DNA of 64,000 nucleotides from Lewinellaceae bacterium (GTDB taxonomy: Bacteria > Bacteroidota > Bacteroidia > Chitinophagales > Saprospiraceae), in the NCBI GenBank assembly GCA_020636215.1, contig JACJYG010000004.1:1555552-1619551 (forward strand), read 5' to 3'. A model generated the notes under the pieces. The model saw only the letters and a program-made list of their open reading frames with translations. It did no database searches and was not told where the DNA came from. Positions 17,171 to 26,709 of this stretch are shown piece after piece; the stretch's first letter is position 1; each line of letters begins with the position of its first letter. The translations under genes and the position numbers were made by a program.

Positions 17171-18691
17171 TTACTGCTTCACCCAGGCTGTTCCCTCCTT
17201 ACTATCCTTCAGCACGATATCCAGTTCTTTAAGGGCATCGCGGATCTTGTCGGAGGTGGCCCAGTCCTTATTGGCGCGGGCGCTTTGGCGGATGTCGATG
17301 ATGAGCTGCATCAGGCCGTCCAGTATGCCGTTGGCTTCGCCGCCGGCCTCCAGTTCATCCTTCAGGCCGAAGATGTCGTAGAGGAAATCGTGGAAAATGG
17401 CTTTCAGCTTCGTCAACGTTTCTTCCGTGAGCTGATTGAAGGGCAGGTGGCCGTCTTTCAGGCTGTTGATCTTGGACACCAGTTCGAACAGCACAGCCAG
17501 TGCTTTGGGGGTGTTGAAGTCATCGCTCATTTCCTCGTGCACCAGGCCGATGAGCTGGTTGATCTCTTTATCGAGCGCACCGGGCTGCCCCTTGCCGGGG
17601 TGGGCCATGGCCTGCAGGGCCTTGTTGGCCTCCATAAGGCGACGGAAGCCCTTCTCGGCGGCCAGCAGGGCGTCGTCGGTCAGGTCGAGGGTGCTGCGGT
17701 AGTGGGACTGCAGCATGAAGAAGCGCACCACCATCGGCGAGTAGGCCTTGGAGAATATCTCGTTCTGCCCCGTAAACAGCTCCATCGGCCCGATGGAGTT
17801 GGACTTGCCGGTCAGCGGGTCCGGCGTTTTGGACATTTTCCGGCCGTTGAGCAGCAGCATATTTCCGTGCATCCAGAAGCGCACCGGCATGCAGCCGCAG
17901 GCGCCGTAGTTCTGGGCGATCTCGTTCTCGTGATGGGGGAATTGCAGGTCCATCCCACCGCCGTGAATGTCGAATTGTTTGCCCAGGTATTTGGTGCTCA
18001 TGGCGGAGCACTCGAGGTGCCAGCCGGGGAAGCCCACCGACCAGGGCGAAGGCCAGCGCATCAGGTGGCGCTCATCGGCCTTGATCCAGATCGCGAAATC
18101 GGAGGGGTGGTTCTTTTCGTCCTGGTTTTTCAGGTCGTCGCGGGTTTCGGTAAAGAGGTCCTCCACCAGCTTGCCGGAGAGCTTACCGTATACGCCGCGC
18201 TCTTTGATAAATTTGGCCGTATCGAAGTAAACCGAACCGTTCTTGATATAAGCGTAGCCATTGTCCAGAATGTCCTGCACCATTTGGATCTGCTCGACAA
18301 TGTGTCCGGTGGCCGTGGGCTCGATACTGGGCGACAAGGTATTGAGGATGCTCAGAATGTGGTGAAAGCCCAAGGTGTAGCGGTGCACCAATTCCATAGG
18401 CTCCAACTGTTCCAACCGGGCCTTTTTGGATATCTTGTCTTCCGCATCGGAATCCTGGTCTCCTTCCAGATGGCCCACATCCGTGATGTTGCGCACGTAA
18501 CGCACCTTGTAACCCAGATAACTGAGGTAGCGGTACACGATATCGAATGACACGAAAGTGCGGCAGTTGCCCAGGTGCACATCGCTGTACACAGTAGGCC
18601 CGCAGACGTACATGCCTACATGGCCTTCGTGCAGGGGCGTGAAGGTTTCCTTCTCGCGGCTAAGGCTGTTGTATATTTTAAGGTCTTGCAT
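17171..18691 (-). CDS. cysS: Cysteinyl-tRNA synthetase
   Basis: 506-aa class Ia synthetase that charges tRNA-Cys. The N-terminal catalytic core has C30GPTVYSDVHLGN with the HIGH variant H39LGN; Cys30 is a zinc ligand. Further zinc/active-site segments are GWHLECSAM and FPHHENEIAQ. The KMSKS loop is GRKMSKTPD. The C-terminal DALR-type helical domain follows from about residue 330. The length is slightly above the usual 460-490. The start MQDLKIYNSL is family-typical. It stands alone between two repeat regions. Confidence 0.96.
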   Translation of the reverse strand: MQDLKIYNSLSREKETFTPLHEGHVGMYVCGPTVYSDVHLGNCRTFVSFDIVYRYLSYLGYKVRYVRNITDVGHLEGDQDSDAEDKISKKARLEQLEPMELVHRYTLGFHHILSILNTLSPSIEPTATGHIVEQIQMVQDILDNGYAYIKNGSVYFDTAKFIKERGVYGKLSGKLVEDLFTETRDDLKNQDEKNHPSDFAIWIKADERHLMRWPSPWSVGFPGWHLECSAMSTKYLGKQFDIHGGGMDLQFPHHENEIAQNYGACGCMPVRFWMHGNMLLLNGRKMSKTPDPLTGKSNSIGPMELFTGQNEIFSKAYSPMVVRFFMLQSHYRSTLDLTDDALLAAEKGFRRLMEANKALQAMAHPGKGQPGALDKEINQLIGLVHEEMSDDFNTPKALAVLFELVSKINSLKDGHLPFNQLTEETLTKLKAIFHDFLYDIFGLKDELEAGGEANGILDGLMQLIIDIRQSARANKDWATSDKIRDALKELDIVLKDSKEGTAWVKQ

Positions 18692-18713
18692 TCCAGCTTC
18701 GGTTTTGACGGCG

Positions 18714-18721
18714 CAAAAATA
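18714..18721 (-). promoter_or_regulatory. Promoter -7 box for cysS
   Basis: The minus strand reads TATTTTTG, matching TAnnTTTG, 23 nt before the cysS ATG. No clear -33 TTTG is present. Confidence 0.4.
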
Positions 18722-18770
18722 AGGGCTTTGCCGGATAATCGCTGCGCCGGCCGTGGATTTTCTCCGGGCT

Positions 18771-18933
18771 TAGTGCTGTCGGCACTAAATAACAGGATAT
18801 CAAATGGACTCTTTTACCGCCATACCGCGTTGTTCGTCGCTCACATAGTCCCGCTATGCTCGCTCCTTACGCCTTGTCTGGCGGCAAAATAGCCTCATTT
18901 TATATAACCCGCTACATAGCGCCGACAGCACTA
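18771..18933. repeat. MITE-like structured element with 13-bp terminal inverted repeats
   Basis: TAGTGCTGTCGGC (18771-18783) and its exact inverse GCCGACAGCACTA (18921-18933) bound 163 bp with no coding frame. The interior can fold: CCGCCA near 18818 pairs with TGGCGG near 18879, enclosing CATAG / CTATG (18844-18858). It could be a non-autonomous mobile element or a structured RNA. Confidence 0.5.
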
Positions 18934-19147
18934 GAGGAATATACGCGATTTTGGGGGTTTTAGTTCGGTTATTGTGGGGAACGGCGGGGAAAAACAGCTT
19001 TTACGGACAAGGCCCAGAAGAAGATTATAAATGATTAGGCAGGGGCTGCCCCATTATATTTTGACTATGCTTTGATTTTTATTGTAAAAATTCTTAATTA
19101 AGCATAACTTGCAAAAGTTTTTTTTCTAAAAACCAACCCCTTGTAAA

Positions 19148-20188
19148 ATGAACTACCGCGCTTACCCCCCCCTCTTGCAATCATTGTTATTGCCGCCATT
19201 AGCCTAATCTCCTTTTCTATGCAAGCCCAGGTGCTGGTCAATGAAAGCTGGTCAACCCAATTCGCCACCCCCTCCGGGGCCGGCTGGAGCGCCCTGTCCT
19301 GGCGCCTGCCCGCCAACGGTTCAAGTTCCGGCATCGCTTACCGCTATGCTTTCCCCGATCTGGATTATCAAAAAGGCTTGTACTACCAAAAGGATAGCCA
19401 GGGTTATTATTACTTCTGCGGCAATATTGTGCGGCCATTCACTTACAAACGCAGTTTGTGTTGTTGAAATGCAGGGCCCGTATGTGGAATCAGAAACAGG
19501 TTTTGCGCTTGATACAGGGGACGAGCTTTATGAAACGGATATCATCCAATACACCTGGAATATCAACCTGGATATCTGCGCTTTAACCAATGACCCGAAC
19601 GCTACCATTGTACATAGCTCAGAAAAACCAGGCTTTTGGGTACGCAACAGCGCCAGCACTTTGTGGGGCCAGCCCGAGATACAGGAACCACCTAATGTTC
19701 CTACAGAAGGAAGGTATGGAGTAAAGCCTTATGAATTAGTCCAATTTATAGATACACCGTATATCAATGGGTGCATATTTCAGGGAGAACTAATAGGCTA
19801 TAGTTATAGAGTATACGACAATGGAACTGGTGAAAACTTAGAAGCCATCATGCCGGCCGGCCTGGCGCATTGCGAGAGCCCTCGCCTCGCCATTTCTCTG
19901 CTAGTTCAATCTGAAAACCCGGTAAGTACTAAAAAAACGGAGCGAAGCAACATGCGCTTGTTTCCCAACCCCACTTCAAGTGAGATTGCCCTGGATGGAA
20001 TTGCGCCAGGTCATCTCGATGTCCGACTCTTCTCTATTAACGGCCAACAGTTGGTAGTTTTATATCAGGAGAACGACTACCAGGGAAATTTGCTGAACTT
20101 AAGCCTCCCAGAAATCCCCCCCGGCTTTTACATCTGCCGCGTCCAATCGGGGTCAGAAATCATTTCCTTCAAACTGATCAAGCAATAA
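19148..20188 (+). pseudogene. T9SS-secreted protein gene with two frameshifts
   Basis: Three frames together give one protein of about 345 aa. It starts MNYRAYPP at 19148, then breaks at a poly-C run (19166-19173). The second frame supplies the signal peptide core (LAIIVIAAISLISFSMQAQ) and the first ~75 mature residues, up to about 19440. The third frame runs from about NAVCVVEMQGPYVESETGF to the stop at 20188. The C-terminal ~75 residues (LFPNPTSSEIALDG, NGQQLVVLY, LPEIPPGFYICRV) are a type A Por secretion sorting domain. The mature part is unrecognised. The breaks may be read errors, decay, or poly-C phase variation at the first site. Confidence 0.65.
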
Positions 20189-20192
20189 AGCC

Positions 20193-21200
20193 ATGAAACA
20201 GCATATATTTTCTCTTTTTATAGCCGCTATAGCACTGAGTTCCTGCACCAAAGACAAAGACGCCTTCTGCCCACCTCCTAGCAAACAATGCGACAGCACG
20301 CTTTACGCCAGCCTCTTGCCCGCCGATAGCTGTGTGGTGTTTCCGGAGATATCCTTCGGCATATTATATATTTATAATCGAGTCGGGCCAGGTTACGCTC
20401 TAATCGGAAAAAACCCTTCAAACTCAGATGAGTGGTTATTTATGATCCACCCTGAAGGCGCCTCCACTAATGTTGATTCAGAAATATGGAAGATTGATAC
20501 CTGCTCCGGAAGGAAGGAGATATTAATAGATAGTGTCAGAAGCCAACCCAAGATCAATAAAGATGGCTGGTTGCTTTTCCGGCTCGGAAGCGACGGTTTT
20601 ATGTACAAACTATCCCCCGATGGGGATAGCCTGGAAGCCGTATCCGATCTGGTGGCGCACGACCTGTTCGACTGGTGCCTGGACGGCGAGTCCTTCTTCT
20701 ACCGGGCGCGCTTCAAAAAGATGGCCTATCTTGTTTCGATTAATGGTGAGGTACTGGATAGTTTTAACTTAGATTGCCATGCAATTACAGGCCGTGAAAA
20801 CAGGATTGCAATGAATCTGAAAAGCAATATTACCGGTACATATACCAGGTTAGCTATTTTAAACGTCCATACGGGTGACTTGATTGACATGGGTGAAATA
20901 GAATTGGGGCTGGGAGGCCCTTTAGCTCTAGCGTGGGAAACCGATGAATCCTTGATCGGGGTATTTGTAAAAGGTGTTTATCGCATTGATGTCCTCACCG
21001 GCGATGTAGAACTCGTAAAAGAAACTTGTGACAACCTGTCTTACTACTATCCTTCTGTCGACAGTGATAACCCTGATTGGTTAGTGCTCGGGCGGCAGGA
21101 TTTTATATATCCCCAATCGCTCCATGTCGATTTCACTACGAGCATGGTCATGCTCAACACTCAAACCGGCGAGGAGTGGAAGCTGGATCTGGATCAATAA
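20193..21200 (+). CDS. Lipoprotein with beta-propeller-like repeats
   Basis: 335 aa. The N-terminus MKQHIFSLFIAAIALSSCTK has a clear lipobox (LSSC, Cys18). The mature protein shows recurring beta patterns that look like propeller blades (EWLFMIHPEG, DGWLLFRLGSDGFMYKLSPD, TRLAILNVHTGDLIDMG, ESLIGVFVKGVYRIDVLTGD), resembling TolB/YncE-type folds. I do not recognise a family. It starts 4 bp after the T9SS protein and is probably co-transcribed with it. Confidence 0.65.
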   Translation: MKQHIFSLFIAAIALSSCTKDKDAFCPPPSKQCDSTLYASLLPADSCVVFPEISFGILYIYNRVGPGYALIGKNPSNSDEWLFMIHPEGASTNVDSEIWKIDTCSGRKEILIDSVRSQPKINKDGWLLFRLGSDGFMYKLSPDGDSLEAVSDLVAHDLFDWCLDGESFFYRARFKKMAYLVSINGEVLDSFNLDCHAITGRENRIAMNLKSNITGTYTRLAILNVHTGDLIDMGEIELGLGGPLALAWETDESLIGVFVKGVYRIDVLTGDVELVKETCDNLSYYYPSVDSDNPDWLVLGRQDFIYPQSLHVDFTTSMVMLNTQTGEEWKLDLDQ

Positions 21201-21202
21201 TC

Positions 21203-21927
21203 CGAATTAGGGGCTAAATGCCCGACAGCGGCCCAGCCCCCAGCCCCGGTAAGGGGGCCCTTGGGGGCGGGCCGTTATCTTTGGATATGGCAGGCTTTTA
21301 TTGTCTGCGGCCCAGCGGGCCGCTATCTTCAGGGCAATGCATCTGAAACCCGGGATTAGATGCCGGCCCTCTAGCGCCGCGGGAAGAAAATTAATATTTT
21401 TTCGAGTGCCTATTAGCGACTGACTAAACACTGTAGCCCCGGACGCCGTCGGCCACAGCCTTTGGCGGCGGGCCGAGGGGCGCTAATGTTGGTAGAAAAA
21501 CGAACCGCAATTTCCTCAGGCCCGGAGGGCCGCAATATTTCAACATTTCAATTGCGGAGGCATGGCAGCCAGGAATTACATTACGGCCCTCCGGGCCTGA
21601 GATGCAAGGCTTTGGGCTTCTTTTCTAACAACGTTTTCGACCCTCAGGGCCTTTGGCTTCCCGCCCTGGGTTGGTAGGCTTTGGATAGTCAGCGGCTGGC
21701 TTGCCATTGGCGATTCTGGCTTAGCCAGTCGCTGGCAGCCTCGCGCAGTACGTGGATTGTCAATTCTTTACCCGCGGCGCTACTGGGCCGGAACCCCAAC
21801 CTTCGGCGCCTTTTCTACAAAGATATTGGCCTCCGGCATTTGCTGGAGCAGGCTCTACCGGGCCAAGCCTGGGGAATTCCCAACCTTTCAACAGAGGGCA
21901 TCCCCTCCGGTTTTAGCCCCTAATTCG
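21203..21927. repeat. 725-bp non-coding unit bounded by 16-bp inverted repeats
   Basis: CGAATTAGGGGCTAAA (21203-21218) and its exact inverse TTTAGCCCCTAATTCG (21912-21927) bracket a GC-rich segment with no convincing gene. Inside are palindromes such as GGCCCGGAGGGCCG (about 21520) versus CGGCCCTCCGGGCC (about 21584). A third copy of the 16-mer lies at 2610-2625. Confidence 0.6.
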
Positions 21928-21938
21928 CATCAGTAAGC

Positions 21939-22994
21939 TCACTCTCTCAGCCGTACCGTACTATACACCGGATAATGATCCGAAAAACTGGAGCGGCCGA
22001 TCCGATGGGAGAGCACCTCAAACTGCGGCCCGGCCATTACATAATCGATCCTCAGTGCGGGAATTTTTCCGCCGTAGGTGATGCCCAGGCCGCGGCCGCG
22101 GGCCTTGAAGGCGTCTTGCAGGCCCCGGGAGAGGGTATGGTAAGCATAAGATTGGGGGATCTCGTTGAAATCGCCGCAGAGTAACACGGGATAAGGGCTT
22201 TCTTTAATTTTTTCGGCTATTTCCTCTGCCTGGTTTGCTCTCATAATGGTGGTTCGCATATAGCGCCCCATGATCTTGCGGATGCTTAGCCATGTTTTTT
22301 TCTCCTCCAGGCTGCCGTCTTCCGCAACCTGGTCGGCGATCTTGGATACGGAGCTGGACTGGAGGTGGATGTTGAACAGGCGGATAGTATTACCATTGAT
22401 CTTCAGGTCGGCGTATTGGTAGCCATTGGAGCGGTTGGGAAAGTAGTGGGTATCGTGTGCTTCAATGGGGTAACGGGAAAAAAGTGCTAAACCACCGCCG
22501 GTCTGATAAATGGCGGATTTCATGCTACCCTTTTCCTTGATATATTTGCCCACATATTGATTGCGGCCCCTGGTAGGGAATTCCTGGAAACAGATGATAT
22601 CCCAGTCTCCTAGCGGGAATGCTTCCGGCAGGCTGCTTTCCGATACCCATTCTCTATTCTTGTCATGGTACCGAAAATCATAGCAATTGAAGGTCATCAG
22701 GTGGATGGTGGAATCTGCTGGCGCCGCTTGGGCAAAATGCAGGCCGATGTAGCTTTGGACGTGCCCCCAGCCCATTAGGAGACAGCCTGCGGAAAAAATG
22801 AAATAATACTTGCGCAGAGCCAGCCAGCCCAGGATGCAGAGAATGTTGCCCAGTAGCAACCAGGGATATAGCAGTCCGAAAAAGGAGAGGGGCCAGAATT
22901 GTGCCGGGCTCACCAACGGCGCCAGGTATGCCAGGAAAGTTGCCAGGACGAGCAGCAGGTTGAACCATCGAAGCAGACGGGTGAGGCGGCCCAC
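21939..22994 (-). CDS. Membrane-anchored endonuclease/exonuclease/phosphatase (EEP) family protein
   Basis: 351 aa. Three N-terminal membrane helices (about 5-95) are followed by an EEP domain (105-350). Catalytic landmarks: LMTFNCYDF, CFQEFPTRG (metal-binding E), LFNIHLQS (H), LCGDFNEIP (GDFN), LRIDYVMAG and SFSDHYPVYS (SDH). The domain would sit on the periplasmic side and hydrolyse phosphodiester or phosphomonoester bonds; such membrane members are common in Bacteroidota but lack known substrates. It starts 3 bp after the rhomboid gene, at the end of the mutL operon. Confidence 0.85.
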   Translation of the reverse strand: MGRLTRLLRWFNLLLVLATFLAYLAPLVSPAQFWPLSFFGLLYPWLLLGNILCILGWLALRKYYFIFSAGCLLMGWGHVQSYIGLHFAQAAPADSTIHLMTFNCYDFRYHDKNREWVSESSLPEAFPLGDWDIICFQEFPTRGRNQYVGKYIKEKGSMKSAIYQTGGGLALFSRYPIEAHDTHYFPNRSNGYQYADLKINGNTIRLFNIHLQSSSVSKIADQVAEDGSLEEKKTWLSIRKIMGRYMRTTIMRANQAEEIAEKIKESPYPVLLCGDFNEIPQSYAYHTLSRGLQDAFKARGRGLGITYGGKIPALRIDYVMAGPQFEVLSHRIGRSSFSDHYPVYSTVRLRE

Positions 22995-22997
22995 AGC

Positions 22998-23963
22998 TTA
23001 CTTTTTACTGGCGTTAAAGAGGAATTCCTTCTCCGATTCACTGAGGCTTTCATACCCTGATTCCTTGATCTTATCCAGTATAGCGTCGAGTTGTTCCTGA
23101 TAGTTGCGGTATGCACTGTCGGAAGCGGCATTGCCACGCCGGCTTTCCCGTTCCCGCTGAAAGCGTTCCCGGCTGGGGTTGCGGTAAGCCACTTTGGGGC
23201 CCCGTCGTTGAAGTTCCCCGGAAAATAAACGCCGGAAAAAGTTGACGATCCCATCCAGGACACTGTTGACGGGTTGCGCCCAGTCGGCGCCGTTTCTCAA
23301 CTGGAAGACAAACAGCCAGCCGAAAAAAGCCCCGCCCAGGTGAGCGAAATGGCCACCGGTATTGAGGTTATTGCCAATCCCGATCACATCGAGTAAGACC
23401 AGAACGCCGACTATGTATTTCAGCTTCACATCCCCCAGAAAAAGGAGCCGCATGATATAATCCGGAGAAATAGCCCCGGCGGCCACCACAATGGCCATCA
23501 CGCCGGCGGAGGCGCCCAGTGCAAATACGCCACCCCCTCCGTATTGGCCGTAGTGGAGCAGATTAGCGGAAAGAAAAAAGAGAATGGCCCCGGCCAGCCC
23601 CCCCAGCAGGTAAATGGGCAACACCCGCTGATTGCCGATGAAATCACCTACTATTCTGCCAAACCAGTATAGGAATAACATATTCCAGAGGATATGCCAG
23701 AAGCCTTCATGCAGAAACATGCTGGTGAACAAAACCCAGGGATGCGTGAGCAGGTATCGCCAGTCGGAAGACATACAGAAAAAATGCAGGAACTTCTGAA
23801 AGACCGGATAGGACTTATCGGGCGCACCGCCGTAATACAGGAAAATACCGAAATTGACAAGGTGGACAACTACGAATACCGCTACATTGAGGATAATAAT
23901 ACGGGTCACCATATTACCATAGCCAAACTCCCGCTTAACGTCATCCCATATTGACTGAAACAT
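22998..23963 (-). CDS. Rhomboid family intramembrane serine protease (second copy)
   Basis: 321 aa from the ATG at 23963 (a GTG sits one codon earlier). Six membrane helices. Catalytic features: H90-x3-N94 (HILWN), serine in GASAG (S152) and HFAHLGG (H208). The usual GxSG is GASA here, seen in some active rhomboids. A charged C-terminal tail of ~85 residues (RERFQRERESRRGNAASDS) is likely cytoplasmic. It would cleave membrane proteins within the bilayer. It lies between another rhomboid and the EEP gene. Confidence 0.88.
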   Translation of the reverse strand: MFQSIWDDVKREFGYGNMVTRIIILNVAVFVVVHLVNFGIFLYYGGAPDKSYPVFQKFLHFFCMSSDWRYLLTHPWVLFTSMFLHEGFWHILWNMLFLYWFGRIVGDFIGNQRVLPIYLLGGLAGAILFFLSANLLHYGQYGGGGVFALGASAGVMAIVVAAGAISPDYIMRLLFLGDVKLKYIVGVLVLLDVIGIGNNLNTGGHFAHLGGAFFGWLFVFQLRNGADWAQPVNSVLDGIVNFFRRLFSGELQRRGPKVAYRNPSRERFQRERESRRGNAASDSAYRNYQEQLDAILDKIKESGYESLSESEKEFLFNASKK

Positions 23964-24065
23964 CACTCCTTTCTGTTCAGATTATTGTGAAATATTGTGC
24001 GCCAAAACAGCAAGCTAAAGGTAGCGCCTTTTCCCCTCGCGTTCAAGAACTTTAGATCAAAAGCC

Positions 24066-24155
24066 GTCGTGCGATCATCCTGATCGCGAAAATTTAGGCC
24101 AATTGTGATCAAGATGGCCGCACGACATCCTTTGCGATCAGGATGATCGCACGAC
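24066..24155. repeat. 22-bp perfect inverted repeat between rhomboid genes
   Basis: Arms 24066-24087 (begins GTCGTGCGATCATCC) and 24134-24155 are exact inverses with a 46-nt loop. The right arm ends on the last base of the upstream rhomboid gene. It may attenuate transcription within the operon or be a REP element. Confidence 0.65.
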
Positions 24156-24826
24156 TATAGCCTTGACCCGAATTTGCGCCAGTACAAAATCAATAAGAAC
24201 CCAAATAGCGCACCGCCCAGGTGGGCGAAGTGTGCTACGCCAGCGTTAAAATTCCCCAGCCCCAGGAACAGCTCGATACCGGCATAGATCAGGACAAAAT
24301 ACTTGGCCTTCAACGGAATCGGCGGGATCAGCAACTGTATGACATTGTTGGGGAAAGACATGCCGTAGCCCAGCAGCAGTCCGAAAATCGCGCCGGAAGC
24401 TCCCAGGGTAGGAATGTTGGCTAAATAGGGGGAAGCCCCGCCAGCCGACATATCCAGCCACTGTACGAACAGGTGCAACGCCAAAGCACCAAAGCCTGTG
24501 AAAAAGTAGAAATACAGAAACCGCTTGGGGCCCCACAGTATTTCCAAAGGGGGCCCGAACATAAACAAGGCGAACATATTAAAAAACAAATGCGACAGGT
24601 TGCCATGCATAAACATATGCGTGACGACCTGGAACGGCCGGAAGAATTCGGAAGTTGGGAAAAACAAAGCCAGGCGGTATCGGCCCCACATGCTAAAGTC
24701 TGCAAGTTGGCCATTGACCAGCGCGGACATCGTTTCCGGCGGAGGGTCGCCCAGGAACATCGTTCCGAAATACACCAGAATGTTGATGATAAGCAGGTGC
24801 TTGACGACGTCAGTAATTCTATACAT
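24155..24826 (-). CDS. Rhomboid family intramembrane serine protease (first copy)
   Basis: 223 aa, a minimal six-helix rhomboid. The catalytic dyad is Ser144 in GASGAIFG and His202 in AHLGGALFG; H79-x3-N83 (HLFFN) supplies the oxyanion residues. It begins 5 bp after mutL, a linkage common in Bacteroidota. The two adjacent rhomboids differ in length and in the serine motif (GASG versus GASA), so they probably diverged in substrate preference. Confidence 0.92.
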   Translation of the reverse strand: MYRITDVVKHLLIINILVYFGTMFLGDPPPETMSALVNGQLADFSMWGRYRLALFFPTSEFFRPFQVVTHMFMHGNLSHLFFNMFALFMFGPPLEILWGPKRFLYFYFFTGFGALALHLFVQWLDMSAGGASPYLANIPTLGASGAIFGLLLGYGMSFPNNVIQLLIPPIPLKAKYFVLIYAGIELFLGLGNFNAGVAHFAHLGGALFGFLLILYWRKFGSRL

Positions 24827-24831
24827 ATCTC

Positions 24832-26709
24832 TTAGGCTTCAAATCGTTTGGCCAGATCTTCCAAATCAAAGGTAATAAAACAATTTCGGCCGGTCGGGCT
24901 CTTGTAAGGCGCCTCACAGGCGAAGAGTTTATCGATTAGGGTCTGCATTTCCTGCGGTGTCAGTAGCTGCCCCCGTTTGGTGGCGGCGCTGCGCGCCATG
25001 GAGCGCGCGATATTCTCCTGCACGCCGAGTTTTAGTTCCAGGTTGCCCTTATACTGTTCGAGCAGCGATTCGATAATCGCAGTTTCGTCCTTTTTACCGG
25101 CCAGTTCTGCAGGAACACCATTGATCACAAAAGTGTTCGCGCCAAATTCCTGCAGATCGAAGCCCAGCAGGTTGATCGGTTCGATGATCTCCCGGAGCAG
25201 GGCCGCGTCCATCGGCGAAAGGGTAAGGGTGCGGGGAAAAAGCTGTTGCTGCGTAGATCCTTTTTGCTGGCGCAGCAAATCGAGGTATCGCTCGTAAAGG
25301 ATGCGCTCGTGGGCCGCTTGCTGGTCGAGGAGCAACACGCCGGATTTGATCTGGCTGACGATATAAGAGCCGTGCACCTGATAGGGTTCTTTGCGCGGCG
25401 GCTCGCTGCCGGTATGCAATTCACCGGATAGCGCCTCTTCCTCGTTCCAGTTGCTTTCCAGGGTCAGCGGTTGTGTTTGAGGAGGCGCGGCCGGTGCTAC
25501 TTCTTCCTTACCGTCGGCCTCATCGAGCCCTTCGTACAGGCTTTCCCAATGTTTCAGGTTCTCCGCCCGTTGTTGACGGGGAGTTGGGCCGCTGCCGGCC
25601 GCCGGGCCAGAGTTCTGAGAGGAAGCCGACCGGACCGTGTCTTTCTGTTTTACCGGGCTTACGGGGCGCGGAGTGCGGGCGAAATTGGTGTTCGAATCGA
25701 AGTCGAGGGCCGGCATGATGCTGTATTGCCCCAGTGAATGCCGTACAGCGACCTTCAGGTAGTTGTACACCAGGCGTTCGTCCTCGAATTTTATTTCTTG
25801 TTTAGTGGGATGTACGTTGATATCGATGCGAGCCGGGTCGATGTCGATAAAAATGACATAGAGCGGATAGGAATCTGCCGGAAGCAGGTCTTCGTAGGCC
25901 GAGCTAATGGCGTGGTTGAGATAAGAGCTTTTGATGAAGCGATTGTTGACGAAGAAGTACTGCTCGCCCCGCGTCTTTTTGGCGAACTCCGGTTTCCCGA
26001 TGAATCCCCATAGCTTCATGATCTCCGTTTCCTCGGAAACCGGCACCAGTTTTTTATTGGCGGCGGTTCCGAACAGGCCGATGAGGCGCTGCCGCAGGTT
26101 GGAGGCAGGCAGGTGAAACACCTCGGCGTTGTTGTGGTGCAGAGAGAAAAAGATGTCCGGATTGGCAATGGCGATGCGCTGAAATTCATCCATGATATGG
26201 CGCATTTCCACCGTGTTGGACTTGAGGAAGTTGCGCCGCGCCGGAACATTATAGAACAGGTTTTTGACGGAAATAGCCGTGCCGTTGGAACACTGGCAGG
26301 CTTCCTGCGCCTTCACTTCGGAATCTTCGATGACAAGCCGGGCGCCGAGCTCGTCTGTTTGCCGGCGCGTCCGCATTTCCACCTGGGCCACGGCGGCGAC
26401 AGAAGCCAGGGCCTCTCCACGGAAGCCCATGGTGCGGATGGCGAACAGGTCTTCAGCCTTGCGTATTTTGGAGGTGGCATGGCGTTCGAAGGACATTCGG
26501 GCATCCGTTTCGGACATCCCGCACCCGTTATCGATCACCTGGATGAGCGTCTTGCCGGCGTCTTTTACAACCAACTTGACACTTGTGCTGCCTGCATCGA
26601 TCGAATTTTCCACCAATTCCTTTACCACTGATGCCGGACGCTGAATGACCTCCCCAGCAGCAATCTGGTTGGCAATAGCGTCGGGAAGCAGCTGAATAAG
26701 ATCAGCCAT
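24832..26709 (-). CDS. mutL: DNA mismatch repair protein MutL
   Basis: 625 aa. The N-terminal GHKL ATPase (1-215) has ELVENSIDAG, DNGCGMS and TMGFRGEALAS. A transducer domain reaches about 330. A disordered linker (about 345-430, PVSPVKQKDTVRSASSQNSG) precedes the C-terminal dimerisation domain (435-625). The endonuclease metal motif DQHAx2Ex4E appears as DQQAAHERILYE, with His changed to Gln. It links MutS mismatch recognition to strand removal. The gene sits between a small membrane protein and two rhomboids. Confidence 0.95.
   Translation of the reverse strand: MADLIQLLPDAIANQIAAGEVIQRPASVVKELVENSIDAGSTSVKLVVKDAGKTLIQVIDNGCGMSETDARMSFERHATSKIRKAEDLFAIRTMGFRGEALASVAAVAQVEMRTRRQTDELGARLVIEDSEVKAQEACQCSNGTAISVKNLFYNVPARRNFLKSNTVEMRHIMDEFQRIAIANPDIFFSLHHNNAEVFHLPASNLRQRLIGLFGTAANKKLVPVSEETEIMKLWGFIGKPEFAKKTRGEQYFFVNNRFIKSSYLNHAISSAYEDLLPADSYPLYVIFIDIDPARIDINVHPTKQEIKFEDERLVYNYLKVAVRHSLGQYSIMPALDFDSNTNFARTPRPVSPVKQKDTVRSASSQNSGPAAGSGPTPRQQRAENLKHWESLYEGLDEADGKEEVAPAAPPQTQPLTLESNWNEEEALSGELHTGSEPPRKEPYQVHGSYIVSQIKSGVLLLDQQAAHERILYERYLDLLRQQKGSTQQQLFPRTLTLSPMDAALLREIIEPINLLGFDLQEFGANTFVINGVPAELAGKKDETAIIESLLEQYKGNLELKLGVQENIARSMARSAATKRGQLLTPQEMQTLIDKLFACEAPYKSPTGRNCFITFDLEDLAKRFEA

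Noticed and set aside
21462..21923. Small ORFs in the repeat unit at 21.2-21.9 kb
   Set aside because: They consist of palindromic GC-rich repeat sequence and have no protein-like pattern.
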